Origin: Apostichopus japonicus
Lineage: Eukaryota > Echinodermata > Holothuroidea > Aspidochirotida > Stichopodidae
Length of the DNA stretch: 64,000 nucleotides
Reading direction: 5' to 3'
NCBI RefSeq assembly: GCF_037975245.1
Contig: NC_092582.1
Location: 12,956,077-13,020,076, forward strand
Below, one piece after another: positions 48,838 to 60,154 of the stretch. A model generated the notes under the pieces. That model was not told where the DNA came from. It did not search any database and saw only the letters and a list, made by a program, of their open reading frames with translations. Position 1 is the stretch's first letter, and every line of letters starts with the position of its first letter. A program made the position numbers and the translations under genes.

Positions 48838-49330
48838 ACACTACAGTAGGTACAGTACACAGTGTACAGTATATTACAGTACAGTGTTTATAGTACAGTA
48901 CACTGTACTTGGAGTGCTATGTAATATAATACAGCAGTGTTCACAGTATAGTATATACTGCACTTAACAGTTCTGTGTACAGTGTATTACTGTATAGTGT
49001 TCACAGTATATGGTACTTAACAGTACTTACTGTGTACAATATGATATGCAGCACAGTGTTCACAGTACAGTTTACTGCACTTGCAGTACTATGTATGCAC
49101 AGTATACCACAGTACAGTGTTCACAGTATTTGGTACGTAATGTTGTGAACAATATACAGAACAGTGTTTACGGTAATATACTGCACTTACAGTACTGTGT
49201 ACAATATAATACAGAACAGTGTTAACAGTACAGTAAATAAGTATTACACTTACACTACTAGTGTACAATATAATACAGCAGTGTTCACTGTACCGTATAC
49301 TGTACTAACAGTACTGTGTATAGTTTTAAT
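48838..49330. repeat. Degenerate minisatellite with ACAGTGTTCACAGTA core
   Basis: CAGTGTTCAC-like cores occur near 48881, 48934, 48995, 49054, 49115, 49162, 49216 and 49279, spaced 47 to 63 bp. Units are rich in GTAC and self-complementary ACAGT/ACTGT steps. Lies upstream of the gene B start codon, probably in a 5' UTR intron. Confidence 0.75.
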
Positions 49331-49351
49331 ATACAATGGGCCAACAGTAGA

Positions 49352-49410
49352 TCACAGAATAGTTAACTACAGTACAGAATAGTTAACTACAGTACAGAAT
49401 AGTTACGTAC
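49352..49410. repeat. 20-bp tandem repeat x3
   Basis: CAGAATAGTTAACTACAGTA repeated three times, the last copy with TACGTACAG. Confidence 0.8.
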
Positions 49411-51435
49411 AGTACAAACAATGTGTGTGTATTTTTTCCGTCATGATTTTACCCATGTTCAATAAAATGTCAATTGAACAAACAGAACCTTAGTTACACA
49501 CAAAGTTGACACTTTTTAGCCACACATAAGCATTCTCCACATTCTCCATTCAACTGTGCATACACTACCTTATGCCATTCATAGACCTTGACCTTTCCTT
49601 CGCATAGTGTGTTGTTAGTTATCTAGTTAGAACTATTGTAGCAAATACCATACTGTAAATATATATGTATGTATAATTCCTTTACCACAATTATATCTTT
49701 CTTTCAAATCCTTTTACTTTCCCATCAGTACATTAATAACAGAAAAATGAATGGAAAATTATGTGAACCAATGATTTGACATTCAAATCTTTCTCTAACG
49801 GTTAAACATGTTTATATACTCTTCTTCATAACTTTTCACATTTACATAGCGCAAGCATAGATCTTCAAGTAAATATTGTTATTGTTTCCTTTTTCTGTTT
49901 TCTTTGTATTTGTCTTTTGCTAATGGGGGCCTTATATATAAGCTAGAACGCTTCTTGAGATTCCTGTGAACCCATTTCTTCATTAACATTCATCATTTTT
50001 TTTCAGGTTTAAGCTGCTTAAAGGTACACTTTGTCTCACATTTATGTATAACTATTCATACTTACTATGTTAAGTGACGCTGCTTCAAGTAAAGTTTTTC
50101 ATATACAAATAATAATCAAAATATTTATTCTGCAACTGTGTCACACTAAGACAGCCTGTTGAATACACACATTGTGAGGAATACCATTTAAAAGTGTCAG
50201 TTCACCTATGCAGAGAGTGTTTGTGGCTCCAACACCTTCACACCATTCAACCACATTGGTCTGAACATCCAAGAAGGAAATGACTATCTGGTCTTGTCTA
50301 TCAACATTTACATGTCTCCCATTGTTACACACCTCAGAGTTATTTCCTCAGCCCTTAATCTCATCAGGGCTCTTTCCTTTCATCTTACCTCTCCTTGATT
50401 TTGTCTATTTTTGCTATATATTCATTGCTTTTTTTGTGTCTATTTTAAAGGTCTATGGACACCTATGAACAACATTAACCTATTCACTCTAGATAATAGA
50501 CATTAGAAACCATGGAAATAGCTGCAACTCCCATCAAAATCCATCAAAGATTGACAATTTTTCTAGTTTTTTTAAGAATATACATTGATGATGTAAAAGA
50601 TGTGACTGCCTTATTTCCTGTCATGTTATTTCTTTGCTTTTACAACCTTCATATCAAGAACACTGAACACAGGTGTGTGGCCCTACTTAAGGCAATTTAT
50701 TGAAATATTTATCGTCTTCTTAGAAAAGAGGAACATCCCAGAGAGGAACATTATTCAAATGACCTCTGTAGAAGATCCTGCTAGTATTAAATCTTTAGGC
50801 CCACTTATTTTTACCTCCACACATACACAGGCTCTTCTGCAGTTGATAATCAGTTTGCTAACAGTTTAATATCTCAAAACTAACATCAAGATAATGAAAT
50901 TTTCCAAACATTAGTAAAGAAAAAAACCCTTATTTTTTAAGTTATTTTTTGTTACGTCAATTATATCATCCCAACTGGTATTTGTGTCCAATACAAAGAA
51001 TGAAGAAATATCCCTCAATTATTCTTTGTTGCGTTTTTGTTGACAATGACACTGGTTACATATCCCTTAGTTACTATTTTCATTAATTATTTGAATTAAT
51101 GTTAGAAAATGAGTTTTACAAATTAAAATAGTCAACTTCGCTGCTGAAAAATACCCCTTATAAATAAATGGCACTATTCAACTGGGAAATAAAAGACTTG
51201 ATCTGCCATCCTCAGCCTGGCCTACGCTTACATAACTAAGTACATCATACATGATTGAAGTACATAAGCTATGCCTAACTTAGGCTATTAATTAAAAGTA
51301 GCCTATCGTATGCCTAACTAAGTGGGTAAGTTGGACTACAGTCAGGCTATGTCGGAAATAACTTTCCCGTTTTAAATTTTTTCAGGTAAGTTTCTTAGCA
51401 AACAATAATACTTCGATACAAAATAGAAAACTTAC

Positions 51436-51500
51436 GCTTCAATCTCCAGCACTAAACCCGCCCACTTATATCCGTAAACAGACTCAGGAGGTCGCCGGAA
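51436..51500 (-). promoter_or_regulatory. Possible gene B 5' UTR exon and promoter region
   Basis: On the minus strand a donor AAGC|GTAAGTTTT lies at 51435. The upstream sequence is less AT-rich than its surroundings. It could be the non-coding first exon of gene B, about 3.6 kb from the start codon. No TATA box or initiator is identified. Confidence 0.3.
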
Positions 51501-52503
51501 AATTCTGCTGTTTTAATTGTACCGGAACATTTTCAGTGCGGCTAATGCATAATTGCGGTTTATTTTGTTTGTGTACACCAGGGAATTGAATTTACGGAAG
51601 CTATCAAAACACACAGGTAACCTTCGAGAGAAATAAACATAGGAAGCTTACAGCGTTAAGAACAAATCTTGAATTGGTAATATTCAATCAATCTTTAAGC
51701 GGTTCCCTAAGACATAATTATTTGTCATGATTTTACCTACTGGACAGAGTCGGCCATTCACAGACTTTAAACGCATCCGTAATAGTCGACTTGTCTCGCG
51801 CCCCTGGTACGCCTGTCGGAAGCTAGCAGTCACTAACAGCAGACACTATAATACTAACGAAAAGGACACTATAACACACCAACAGGTTACCAAAACAGCA
51901 GCACTTCTGCTTCTTCTTGATACTGTGCAGACACCCAGTTGGCTGGTTATCACGCACAGGGTCCCTGTGGAAGTGTAGGGATAATTTTAAATTGAGCCTT
52001 TTCGACAAGAATCAGTGGAGGTTTGAGTCTGCTAACTGGATTTGAAGGAATTGAAATCTGGCGCTGCGCGGGTATTTGGTGGCAAGAAGTTCCATTCCCA
52101 TGGCTGTTCTTGGATACAAGAGTACTGGTAGCACGCAGGGGGTAGGATCCGGGTGGCACTGGGGGCACGTAACCCCTCCCACTTTTTCCCTAAAATAGCA
52201 AATGTGTCCTACTGGCAAATAAAATGTACCCCTTTGATGAAGAACTGTCTTTTGGATATTTTAATTTTGTTAATTTTAGTATTTTTTTTTTTAGTATTTG
52301 AATTAATCACGTGCAACATAACAGTATTGATAGCTTACTAACACATCATGTATATTTAAGTGATATGGCCGGTGTGTATCGGTTTATAGCATATAGTGGT
52401 GGTTGTACAATGAGAAAGTGCACCTCTGATGTCCTCCCCCCCCCCCCCACATTTTGGAAGCTTCCTACCCCCTGGTAGCACGTCTTGTTGAATGGTGGAG
52501 TTA

Positions 52504-52710
52504 TTATATGATGTGCAGTCCTGTAGTTTGTCTTGTGGTGATGTTGCTGGGTCTCTGAAGCTGGATGTTTGGAGGGGTGATGTTATTAACCTCTTCATAG
52601 ATGGCAGTAAAGCGGAGTCTGATGCGCCGCTCTTCCAGGGATTCCCACTGCAGGTCACACAGCATGTTGGTGACGCTTTCCCTGTAGTTTACACTGGCAC
52701 AATATAGCTG
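52504..52710 (-). pseudogene. LINE reverse transcriptase C-terminal fragment
   Basis: Minus-strand frame from 52689 reads NYRESVTNMLCDLQWESLEE then RRIRLRFTAIYEEVNNI, the conserved SVTxML..L.W.sLeeRR..aRL..xY..vN element that follows the RT domain in LINE ORF2. It ends at a stop at 52504, and no upstream RT is present: a 5'-truncated, decayed copy. Confidence 0.75.
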
Positions 52711-54199
52711 TTAATTATTTTTTTAATTAAATAATTCGAGTTATGGTGATCTATGAGGTGGAGCGAGTAGAGACGATTGTTTTCTACATATATTTCATTT
52801 CATTTCATTTAGTATTGCCGCCCAAATTTATAAAGAAAAAATAACAAATTCAATGACGGAACTCTATACTCCTGATTCGGTCCCTCAGAAACTACGAGGC
52901 GATAAAAAGATGTTTCCAAAACTCCTTGAATTTCAGTCGGGCGCCCTCGATTTAATCAACCTGCCCACATTTTGGTAGATATGAAACAATATAAAGTAGA
53001 TCACAGAAATTTATACAAATTTCTATGATTTAGATCCGTCCAAAAGTTTAACGGAATTGAATGGGTTGGCATGTATTCAGCAATGATTATAATTTTGTTT
53101 GTGTAAACGTCTGTCTGTTAAAAGACATAAATTATATAGAACAGACGGATGAAAATGATTGAAAGTTATTTAAAGAATTTAATAAATTCGTTGGTGAAAT
53201 GTTGAGATTTCTTCGTAAAGCAGTCGAAAATAATTGAAGATTTAAACAGTTGAGCATATCCTGCTCTATGCCCAATATGGCAGCTAATGGTTAGGACTAT
53301 CGTAGCATCGTAAAAGCATAAACCGTGATCAGTGTGACCGTTATGGCTTGAGGCTTGAGGCAGGGAAAGGAAGGAGGCATGAAAGGCATATATCTCCCAC
53401 CCATCCCTTCCGCCTGAAGAAAAATGCTCCTATAGTTTATTTGCATTACTCACAGCATTCTGTGCAACCTTTACCCCCTCCCCACCCATGTAGATCTCAT
53501 TACTAGTGATGTGTCCATCCCCCACTTTCAAATCTGGCGACGCAAGTTAGTGCAACGACATTGTTTTATTTTTTATTTATAACTATTATTGTCGATTTAG
53601 TGTGGCACATACCTTAGCTTAACATTTGTTTTCGTTTCAAATTGATATTTTTTCCCCATATGATTAATGTGTTCCAAGATGCCAAAATGTATTTGTTGAG
53701 TTACGAACAACATGACATCCGCTTTGAAGAAGAAAAATCGTGTACGGATTGAATATCGTAAAATATTTAGCTATAATACACTGCGCTACTATCTTGGACA
53801 GTGGGTTGGTTTCTGACAGGTATAGGCCTACAGGCCTACCAAGATTGGGTTTGGGAAGTTAGGTGAATGTCATCTGAATACAAAATGGATTTTACAAGAA
53901 AACTATATCAACTTGTCTTGAAAAGAAATCTTCTCTTGGTGGAGTTCCATTGGAGAAGTTAGCCAGCAGATCTAAGTGTTAACAACTCCTTGCACATCTT
54001 ACAACAGGGAGCTACGAGGTAACAGGAGCAAAATTCATTTTACGACTTTGTTGTAGGCATGACAACCACGCAACATTACGTCATCAGGCATCCTGCACTA
54101 GCTGCTTGTAAACAACAGCGTACAGTATCTATGGAGTCCATGCATAGGTCTAACTATGGTACGACCGGGATTCACATTTAATTTCGAAGGCTGAAGAGC

Positions 54200-54373
54200 A
54201 TTTCGAGAAGTTGCTCAATTATCCTTTTCGACAAAAGGGAAATGGTGTAGTTGGCACAACAAGTTTCGTGACTCTATAACATGTTATTTGTGTAAATTTA
54301 CTGAGAGATCATTGTATACTGTCAAGGAAGAACTTGGGCTACAACGGAAGTGGTCTGAATCTCAGTTGGCAAT
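54200..54373 (+). other. Gene C candidate 5' exon
   Basis: Ends at a strong donor (AAT|GTAAGT). A frame open from a TGA near 54190 reads KWCSWHNKFRDSITCYLCKF and on to RKWSESQLA, which looks protein-like, but it has no ATG. Joined to the next exon in that phase it stops after KEWDAWRF. In the phase that keeps the next exon open, this exon is UTR. The coding status is unresolved. Confidence 0.35.
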
Positions 54374-54791
54374 GTAAGTATACCTAGCCCCCAAACTTTA
54401 ATTAAGTTAGGCTTGCAACAGTAGCTAGTAACTTACTTCGGAACAAAACACTAATGAAACCGCGCGACACTTCGGTTAGACTAAGGCTAGTAATACTATT
54501 GAATGTATCGTTCATTTTTTAGAACTGAAGAAAAATGTGTAAAATAACCAGACGTTTCATGTTGGTTGGTTCCTTTTATAGGCCAGACCTAATTTCTTAC
54601 TTGTCAGCATTAGGCGAGTAGGCATATATTCAAAACTTCATGCAGATAGCCTTGTACATAAATGATTTTGCTGATAGGCTATAGGCTAGATACTCTATAT
54701 ATTTCTCAGACTTACAGACTGATAGAGTAACAAGTTAGTCAAAGGAAGTTTTTGAAGTGTTTTCCCCCTTTATCTTTTCATATTTCCTTAG

Positions 54792-54836
54792 CAAAGAATG
54801 GGATGCTTGGAGGTTTTGAAGCAGTTTATAGAAAAG
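54792..54836 (+). CDS. Gene C exon with likely start codon
   Basis: Acceptor ATTTCCTTAG. ATG at 54798 has a good context (AGAATGG). Frame MGCLEVLKQFIEK ends at a weak donor AAG|GTACTG in phase 0 and continues naturally into GENLDRFMVLF of the next exon. Confidence 0.45.
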
Positions 54837-55534
54837 GTACTGTTTGGCTCCTGGAGGGATGGGGGGAAGAGGGGAGAGGGGAAGGGAGGGTTTTCATACT
54901 CCCTTTACTCTGTCTCCTCCCCCCCCTCCACCCCTCTGGAGGTGCTACTGGGTACTATTATGAGCTGTATCCTTTTGCAATTAGCGATTACACACATGTG
55001 TGCAGCAAAGTGGCAGATTATAAAGGATAAAGTACTAGACTTTGTTTATAAATTACATACCTGTGGCTATAAATGACATTTGTAATAGTAAAGTCACTCA
55101 ATACAGACAAACTGCAATTTTTATATGTATCACCAATGAACATTGTTTCTTATGTCTTGACACTGCAGAATCATGAAATGATCATGAAAAGGTATTTTAT
55201 CCCTTCTGGTGTTCCAGGATATGCAACTGGTTGTAAATCCAGTTAGTACAGATTACAGGCTATAATTGACACAATAGTATTACAGAGGTAGTACTATGCC
55301 AGGACATGGTTAATGTCATGTGGTTAGGTTTATGTGTACGTAGTTTTGTACTATTACAGTACCACATCTTGCATAAATCTTACTCTTGAACTGTTTATGT
55401 AAAGAGTAATGTAACTTAACATGCACTTTACTTGCACATAGTATAGTGAGCTAAAGTAATTGTAACATAAGAGTATGCCCTGATGTGGGGCCTTGACTTA
55501 CACCATAGCCAGTTTTTGCAGGTTTTGAGGCCCA

Positions 55535-55590
55535 CTGACATGTAGGCCCATGTAGGCCCATGTAGGCCCACTACTATTGTAGGCCTATGT
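55535..55590. repeat. Short tandem repeat of CATGTAGGCC
   Basis: Three to four copies of CATGTAGGCC, ending in TAGGCCTATG, in gene C intron sequence. Confidence 0.7.
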
Positions 55591-58500
55591 GTATGTAATG
55601 ATTGATTTATGTCATGACTGATAATAGTGCAGCTCACAGGTATATTAAATGTCAGTATATGAATTACATAAAGTATTTGTGGGGCTTGAGTGATCAAGCT
55701 TAAAAATAAAACATTATGCAAATCCCTAAAATGTCGCTTGAAGCTGCTTTCCATTCCATTTATTTGTAGAGGGATTTTAAAAATAAAAAATTGGAATTGA
55801 TCTACAGTTAAAGGAGGATGCATGCAAAATGAAGGATGGATTAAAGTGTGGAAAGAAATGATTGTAATACCAAAGGTGCAGAGGATGCAATGCATTTAAA
55901 TGCAATGATGTTACCATTATCAGGGAATGGATGATGGATTAAACTTAATTCTCTTGTACTCTCTTACTGTACCTGTTTCTATACAACATATATGCACTAC
56001 CATGAACCTACTCAAATTAATTGGTAAAATTTTAGCACTGTGCCCACATTGACCCTCTTCTACAGAAACACTGGTCCACTTCCTCTTTCCGGGCTTAAAT
56101 ATCTGCTGTTAACATCCTTATTCATTAAACTTGTCACCGTTTTGAAACTGTTGCTTTTGTTTTGTTGTGTGTGATCTCTTTGGTTTCTGATGATCCCTAC
56201 CAAAAATTCAGTACCTTCCAATTAAGAGTATTTTTTCTTGTGTTGGCTTTTGCATGCTTTCATGTTTCAAACTTTTGTCCTAATTAAGCAAAATGAGAGC
56301 AACAATAAGCGTACACAGAATAGCAGTAATGCAAATCTTTGTCGGTGTGGGATCCAGGAGCCCATCAAAGGACCCCTAGAGAGGGTCAACAGGGCAAAGG
56401 TTTGTAGTTTTCGTCATTTCCAGAACTTATAATTTATGTTCAGCTTCAGGTCAGCAGAAGTTTGGTGGTAGACACAAGCAAATTACAGTCAGTAATTTTG
56501 TAAAAGATTTGTAAATCTTCCTGCCTATTTTCTTTTGGACATGGCAAATTATGCCACCGGGAGAATGGGGACGGGACCCTGCATTTGGAAGACATGATCC
56601 CAAATCCACCTCCCTCTTGGAGCTTGGAGATGCCACTGCCTGCCCCCACCTATGGCCTACAAGCACTCTGATCTACCTAGCTTAAAAACATAAGTGCAAT
56701 GTATGTAGGTTCAATTGTCCTGTCTTGAAAATTCATACATCATTTCCAGACATTAAATAATCAGTAAGTGTTTCATCATTTGTATTTTCATTGATACATC
56801 ATACTATAACATTTGATATTTCACATATATTTATTAAATTATTAAATTGATAATATTAACTCTAAAATTTACTGTGCATGCATATAAATTTGTCTAATTA
56901 TAATGTGAGGTTTGAAGTAGTCAACATTCCAAGCACAGTACCAGTATTTTCATATATGTGTCCAACTTTGTGGAAACAGAAGCATTTCTAAAAATGTTGG
57001 AATGCATTTCTAAAATGTACATTTTCAGGAAGTATGAATGTGTTTGCAATCTTTGACTTTTCATTTCCAACTTGTGAAATTAATCTAGTAGACCACAGGA
57101 TGAAATACTGTACTAGAGCGTAAATGCGTAATATATGTGTGTGTTTGTGTGTATAGCTTTTGTGGATATGACAGCATATTTGGCTACAGAAATGTATGTA
57201 TGCTTAACTCCTTATAAATGTATCGATGCATTAAATTTAAAATCTACAAATTAGTTTTGGAAATACAGTAGCCTTGATGCTTCATGACAAGAACAAAGCT
57301 AATTCACCTTCAATCAGCCTTAGAATGCATCAGCTATGGCAAATTAACGCAGATTTATTCCTTGAATTAAACTTTAATTTAGCGCTGTGGTAGAACTCTT
57401 TCACCTAGCTAAACCTTAAAGTATAGAATAAGATTGGAAACTTTTTCTGTGTATTACTGATTTACAGTATACTGTACTGTATTGTGATGAGGTATTTAGA
57501 CAAGACAATAAAGGAAAAACAAAGTTCTAAGGAAAAAAAAATCTTCCAATGGAATCGAAACATTTCCTTCTTTCTACAAACTTGAAAGCTATCCCAGTGT
57601 ATAGTTTAATCATAATTAAACTCTGCAGCTGACAGAAATTTGAACATTCCCAACTCCAATGCTGCTACTATAACATATGTGAATGTATTTCACTAGTTTC
57701 ATGTAAACCTTGAGTTACTCTCATAAATTACAGAACTGACAAACAATTGATGTTGAATGATCTTATTTTATCAATATGAAGTGGATTCAATTTTGATATG
57801 TAAGTGCATTGTGTTCACGTTAGGTTACAAGCAGTGTGTCAACAGGTTTTTTGTTTGTGTAAATTAGATGAGCAATAAAGTAACGTGTGAAAAAGTAAAA
57901 ACGAAATGTTCTCGAATATCCTAATAGGCATAGGAACTAAATTGGTTTGAAAATGAGTCAGTTGCTAGAAGTGTACACATATGGAAATTGAGTTCAAATT
58001 CTCATTGAAGATATCTGTAAATATTACCCATATGTATACATTTTTCTCAGCTCGCTACTCTGTACGTATGTTTGTAGAGATCGAGGAATTTCCTTTGGGA
58101 AATTTGTTTTTCATTTTATGCTCACATCGAAACTTTAAAGTTAAATTAAAACCAAACCCTGCATTTTATACACATGTAATTGGAGCTGACAAAGATTAAA
58201 AATTGTGGATACATACAATACTTTACACACAGCTGTGTAAAATAAGTTAAGTATTGTTCAAGAATGAAATGGAGATTTTGGTACATCTGATTGAACCTGA
58301 GGGTCTTTGTATACATGTACTGTAGTCCATAGACCTTAAGGCCTAAATGCAGGTTGAATCTTTAGATTCCAGAATATTATACCAGTTGCACCTTGGTTAG
58401 TGCTCAGTGGAACAAATTAAGAATGTAGGAATTATTTGCATCATTGATGTGTGTTTTTCACTTTAAATATTAGCCTTTTGCTGTATTCTAAGAGAAGTTT

Positions 58501-59226
58501 TCTTAAATGTAATAACTGAATAAATAAGTTTCATGGAAAAGTTTTGTTGTTGTATTCGCTGTGCACCAAAGCACTAGAAATTTAGTCTAGCTGGTTGTAG
58601 AAATATACTGTACAATTCCAATTGTTTGCAAGAAAGCACTATAATTATGCACCAAGCTCAAATTAAAAAAAATAGTCTAGATACTAATTTACTCAAAATT
58701 AACTGGTGAAAGAGGATTCAATTTTCAACATCTTGTTGAAATTTGCATTAATTTTCCATGTATTGTTTTGCAGATGGCAACATTAGGAGTTGCAATGTTT
58801 TGTACCAGAAGTGAATTTTAAGCAAACATGCAGACCTGTGTGATGTCATAGATGCACACAGACAAAATTTCTTTCATATGTTGTTTTTTTGGTAATAAAA
58901 GGTACATACAATTTTTCTTCTTGAAAATGTGGATGCAAATCAGCATATTGTATGAATACACTCTAGTCATTGGAGGTATATATTGATAACTTCACATCTC
59001 CTATTGAAGCAATTAAAGCTGGAGACCCTGTCCACTCTCCAGTCCAAATAACAACAATGAAGTGAAAAGAAAACAAAGAACAACAAAAGCATTTTGCTCT
59101 CAATGTGCAAAGTCTACGACATCACATCCAATTGCGTCAAGTTATCTAGCAAACTAAAATAAAACTGTTAGCAAACTGCTGATCCATTAAAGAGCCTACG
59201 TAAGAGAATGTGTAAAAGTAAAATTG

Positions 59227-59379
59227 GCCTGACTTTTCGATCCTCTTCAGAGGCTCCTCAGAAATCCTCTTCAGAGGATCTTCAGAAATCCTCTTCAGAG
59301 GATCTTCTTCAGAGGCTAAATGACAAGTCATTTAGCCTCTGAAGAAGATCCTGCTACAGTAGGATCAAAACGTCAGGCC
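59227..59379. repeat. Foldback element with CTGAAGAAG core and one-sided tandem expansion
   Basis: Inner arms 59299-59324 and 59327-59352 are perfect complements around AA. Outer blocks GGCCTGACTTTTCGATCCT and AGGATCAAAACGTCAGGCC match 17 of 19. The left arm carries about 2.6 copies of a 24-bp unit (CCTCTTCAGAGGATCTTC..) that the right arm lacks. Confidence 0.8.
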
Positions 59380-59785
59380 AACTTCCTCTTTCAAAAGTGA
59401 TCTAGCAAACATTGACATTTTCAACTATCATGCACCAGCCCCATATAAGTACAGGAATTCCATTAAAGTTTCACAGATGCTTAGTATTATGTTTATTTTT
59501 TAATTTAATTTTTTTGAGACAGAAATTTTCCTCTGGGCTCATCTGTAATTGTTTCCTGTTTCCTTGTAAATCAGTTATATTTTAAGTCCAATTCCAAAAA
59601 AATGTCCCTAGAAGGCATGCATTATTCAGCTAATACATATACATACATACATACTTTAATGTTTAATACAGTCTGTAGACGTTCTAACTAGCTGTTTTCT
59701 GTTACAGGGGAAGACATGTTTGTATATCTGTTTTAAGTGATTGATGTCATAATCTCCACACAATAAACATGCTGCTCTTTCTCAG

Positions 59786-59977
59786 GGAGAGAATCTCGAC
59801 AGATTCATGGTTTTGTTCCTTCTCTACAAGTGGCAGTTAGACTTAACAAAAAGCAATATGTCTGATAGAATTGACAGCAGCTCAGATATACCAGAGGCAT
59901 TTTACATGCTCTGCGACCGCGATCTTTATATCCAATATCGCTATAAAAGGCAGCCCGAAATGTTTTTAGCTGATAGC
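59786..59977 (+). CDS. Gene C exon, unrecognised product
   Basis: Acceptor TGCTCTTTCTCAG. 64 codons: GENLDRFMVLFLLYKWQLDL, then SDRIDSSSDIPEAFYMLCDR, DLYIQYRYKRQPEMFLADS. Composition is clearly protein-like and mixed hydrophobic/charged. Donor AGC|GTACAT is weak; without it the frame runs on to a stop at 60073. I do not recognise the family. Confidence 0.55.
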
Positions 59978-60089
59978 GTACATAAATTTTCTCATGCTTT
60001 AACTCACTGCATTATTACTGTTACTTATTACCGTGGTTTGTTTGCAAAATTTGAAATGAAAAGTGAACTTTAAAGCTTTTTTCCTCTAG

Positions 60090-60154
60090 CAGGAATTATA
60101 TTCGTGGCTGCAACCTGATCAGAAAGATGACCATCAAGAGCATGAAAACTATGA
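60090..60154 (+). CDS. Gene C exon with tandem NAG acceptor
   Basis: Acceptor region TTTCCTCTAGCAG offers two sites three bases apart, so the exon may begin with or without a Gln codon. Encodes (Q)ELYSWLQPDQKDDHQEHE and then NY, highly acidic/polar. Donor GA|GTGAGC leaves phase 2. Continuation not found with certainty. Confidence 0.5.

Larger units (their letters stand above)
54837..59785 (+). other. Probable gene C intron
   Basis: AT-rich 4.9 kb without a second exon that I can support. Contains G-rich (54858-54890) and C-rich tracts and one member (56018-56112) of a repeat family whose other member is at 60255-60340. Confidence 0.4.

Noticed and set aside
49010-49382. Cys/Tyr-rich plus-strand frames
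   Set aside because: They are translations of the ACAGT minisatellite.
52492-52707. Plus-strand 71-codon frame
   Set aside because: It is the shadow of the reverse transcriptase fragment on the minus strand.
59146-59331. Frame with repeated EDPLKRISE
   Set aside because: It arises from the 24-bp tandem units in the left arm of the foldback element.
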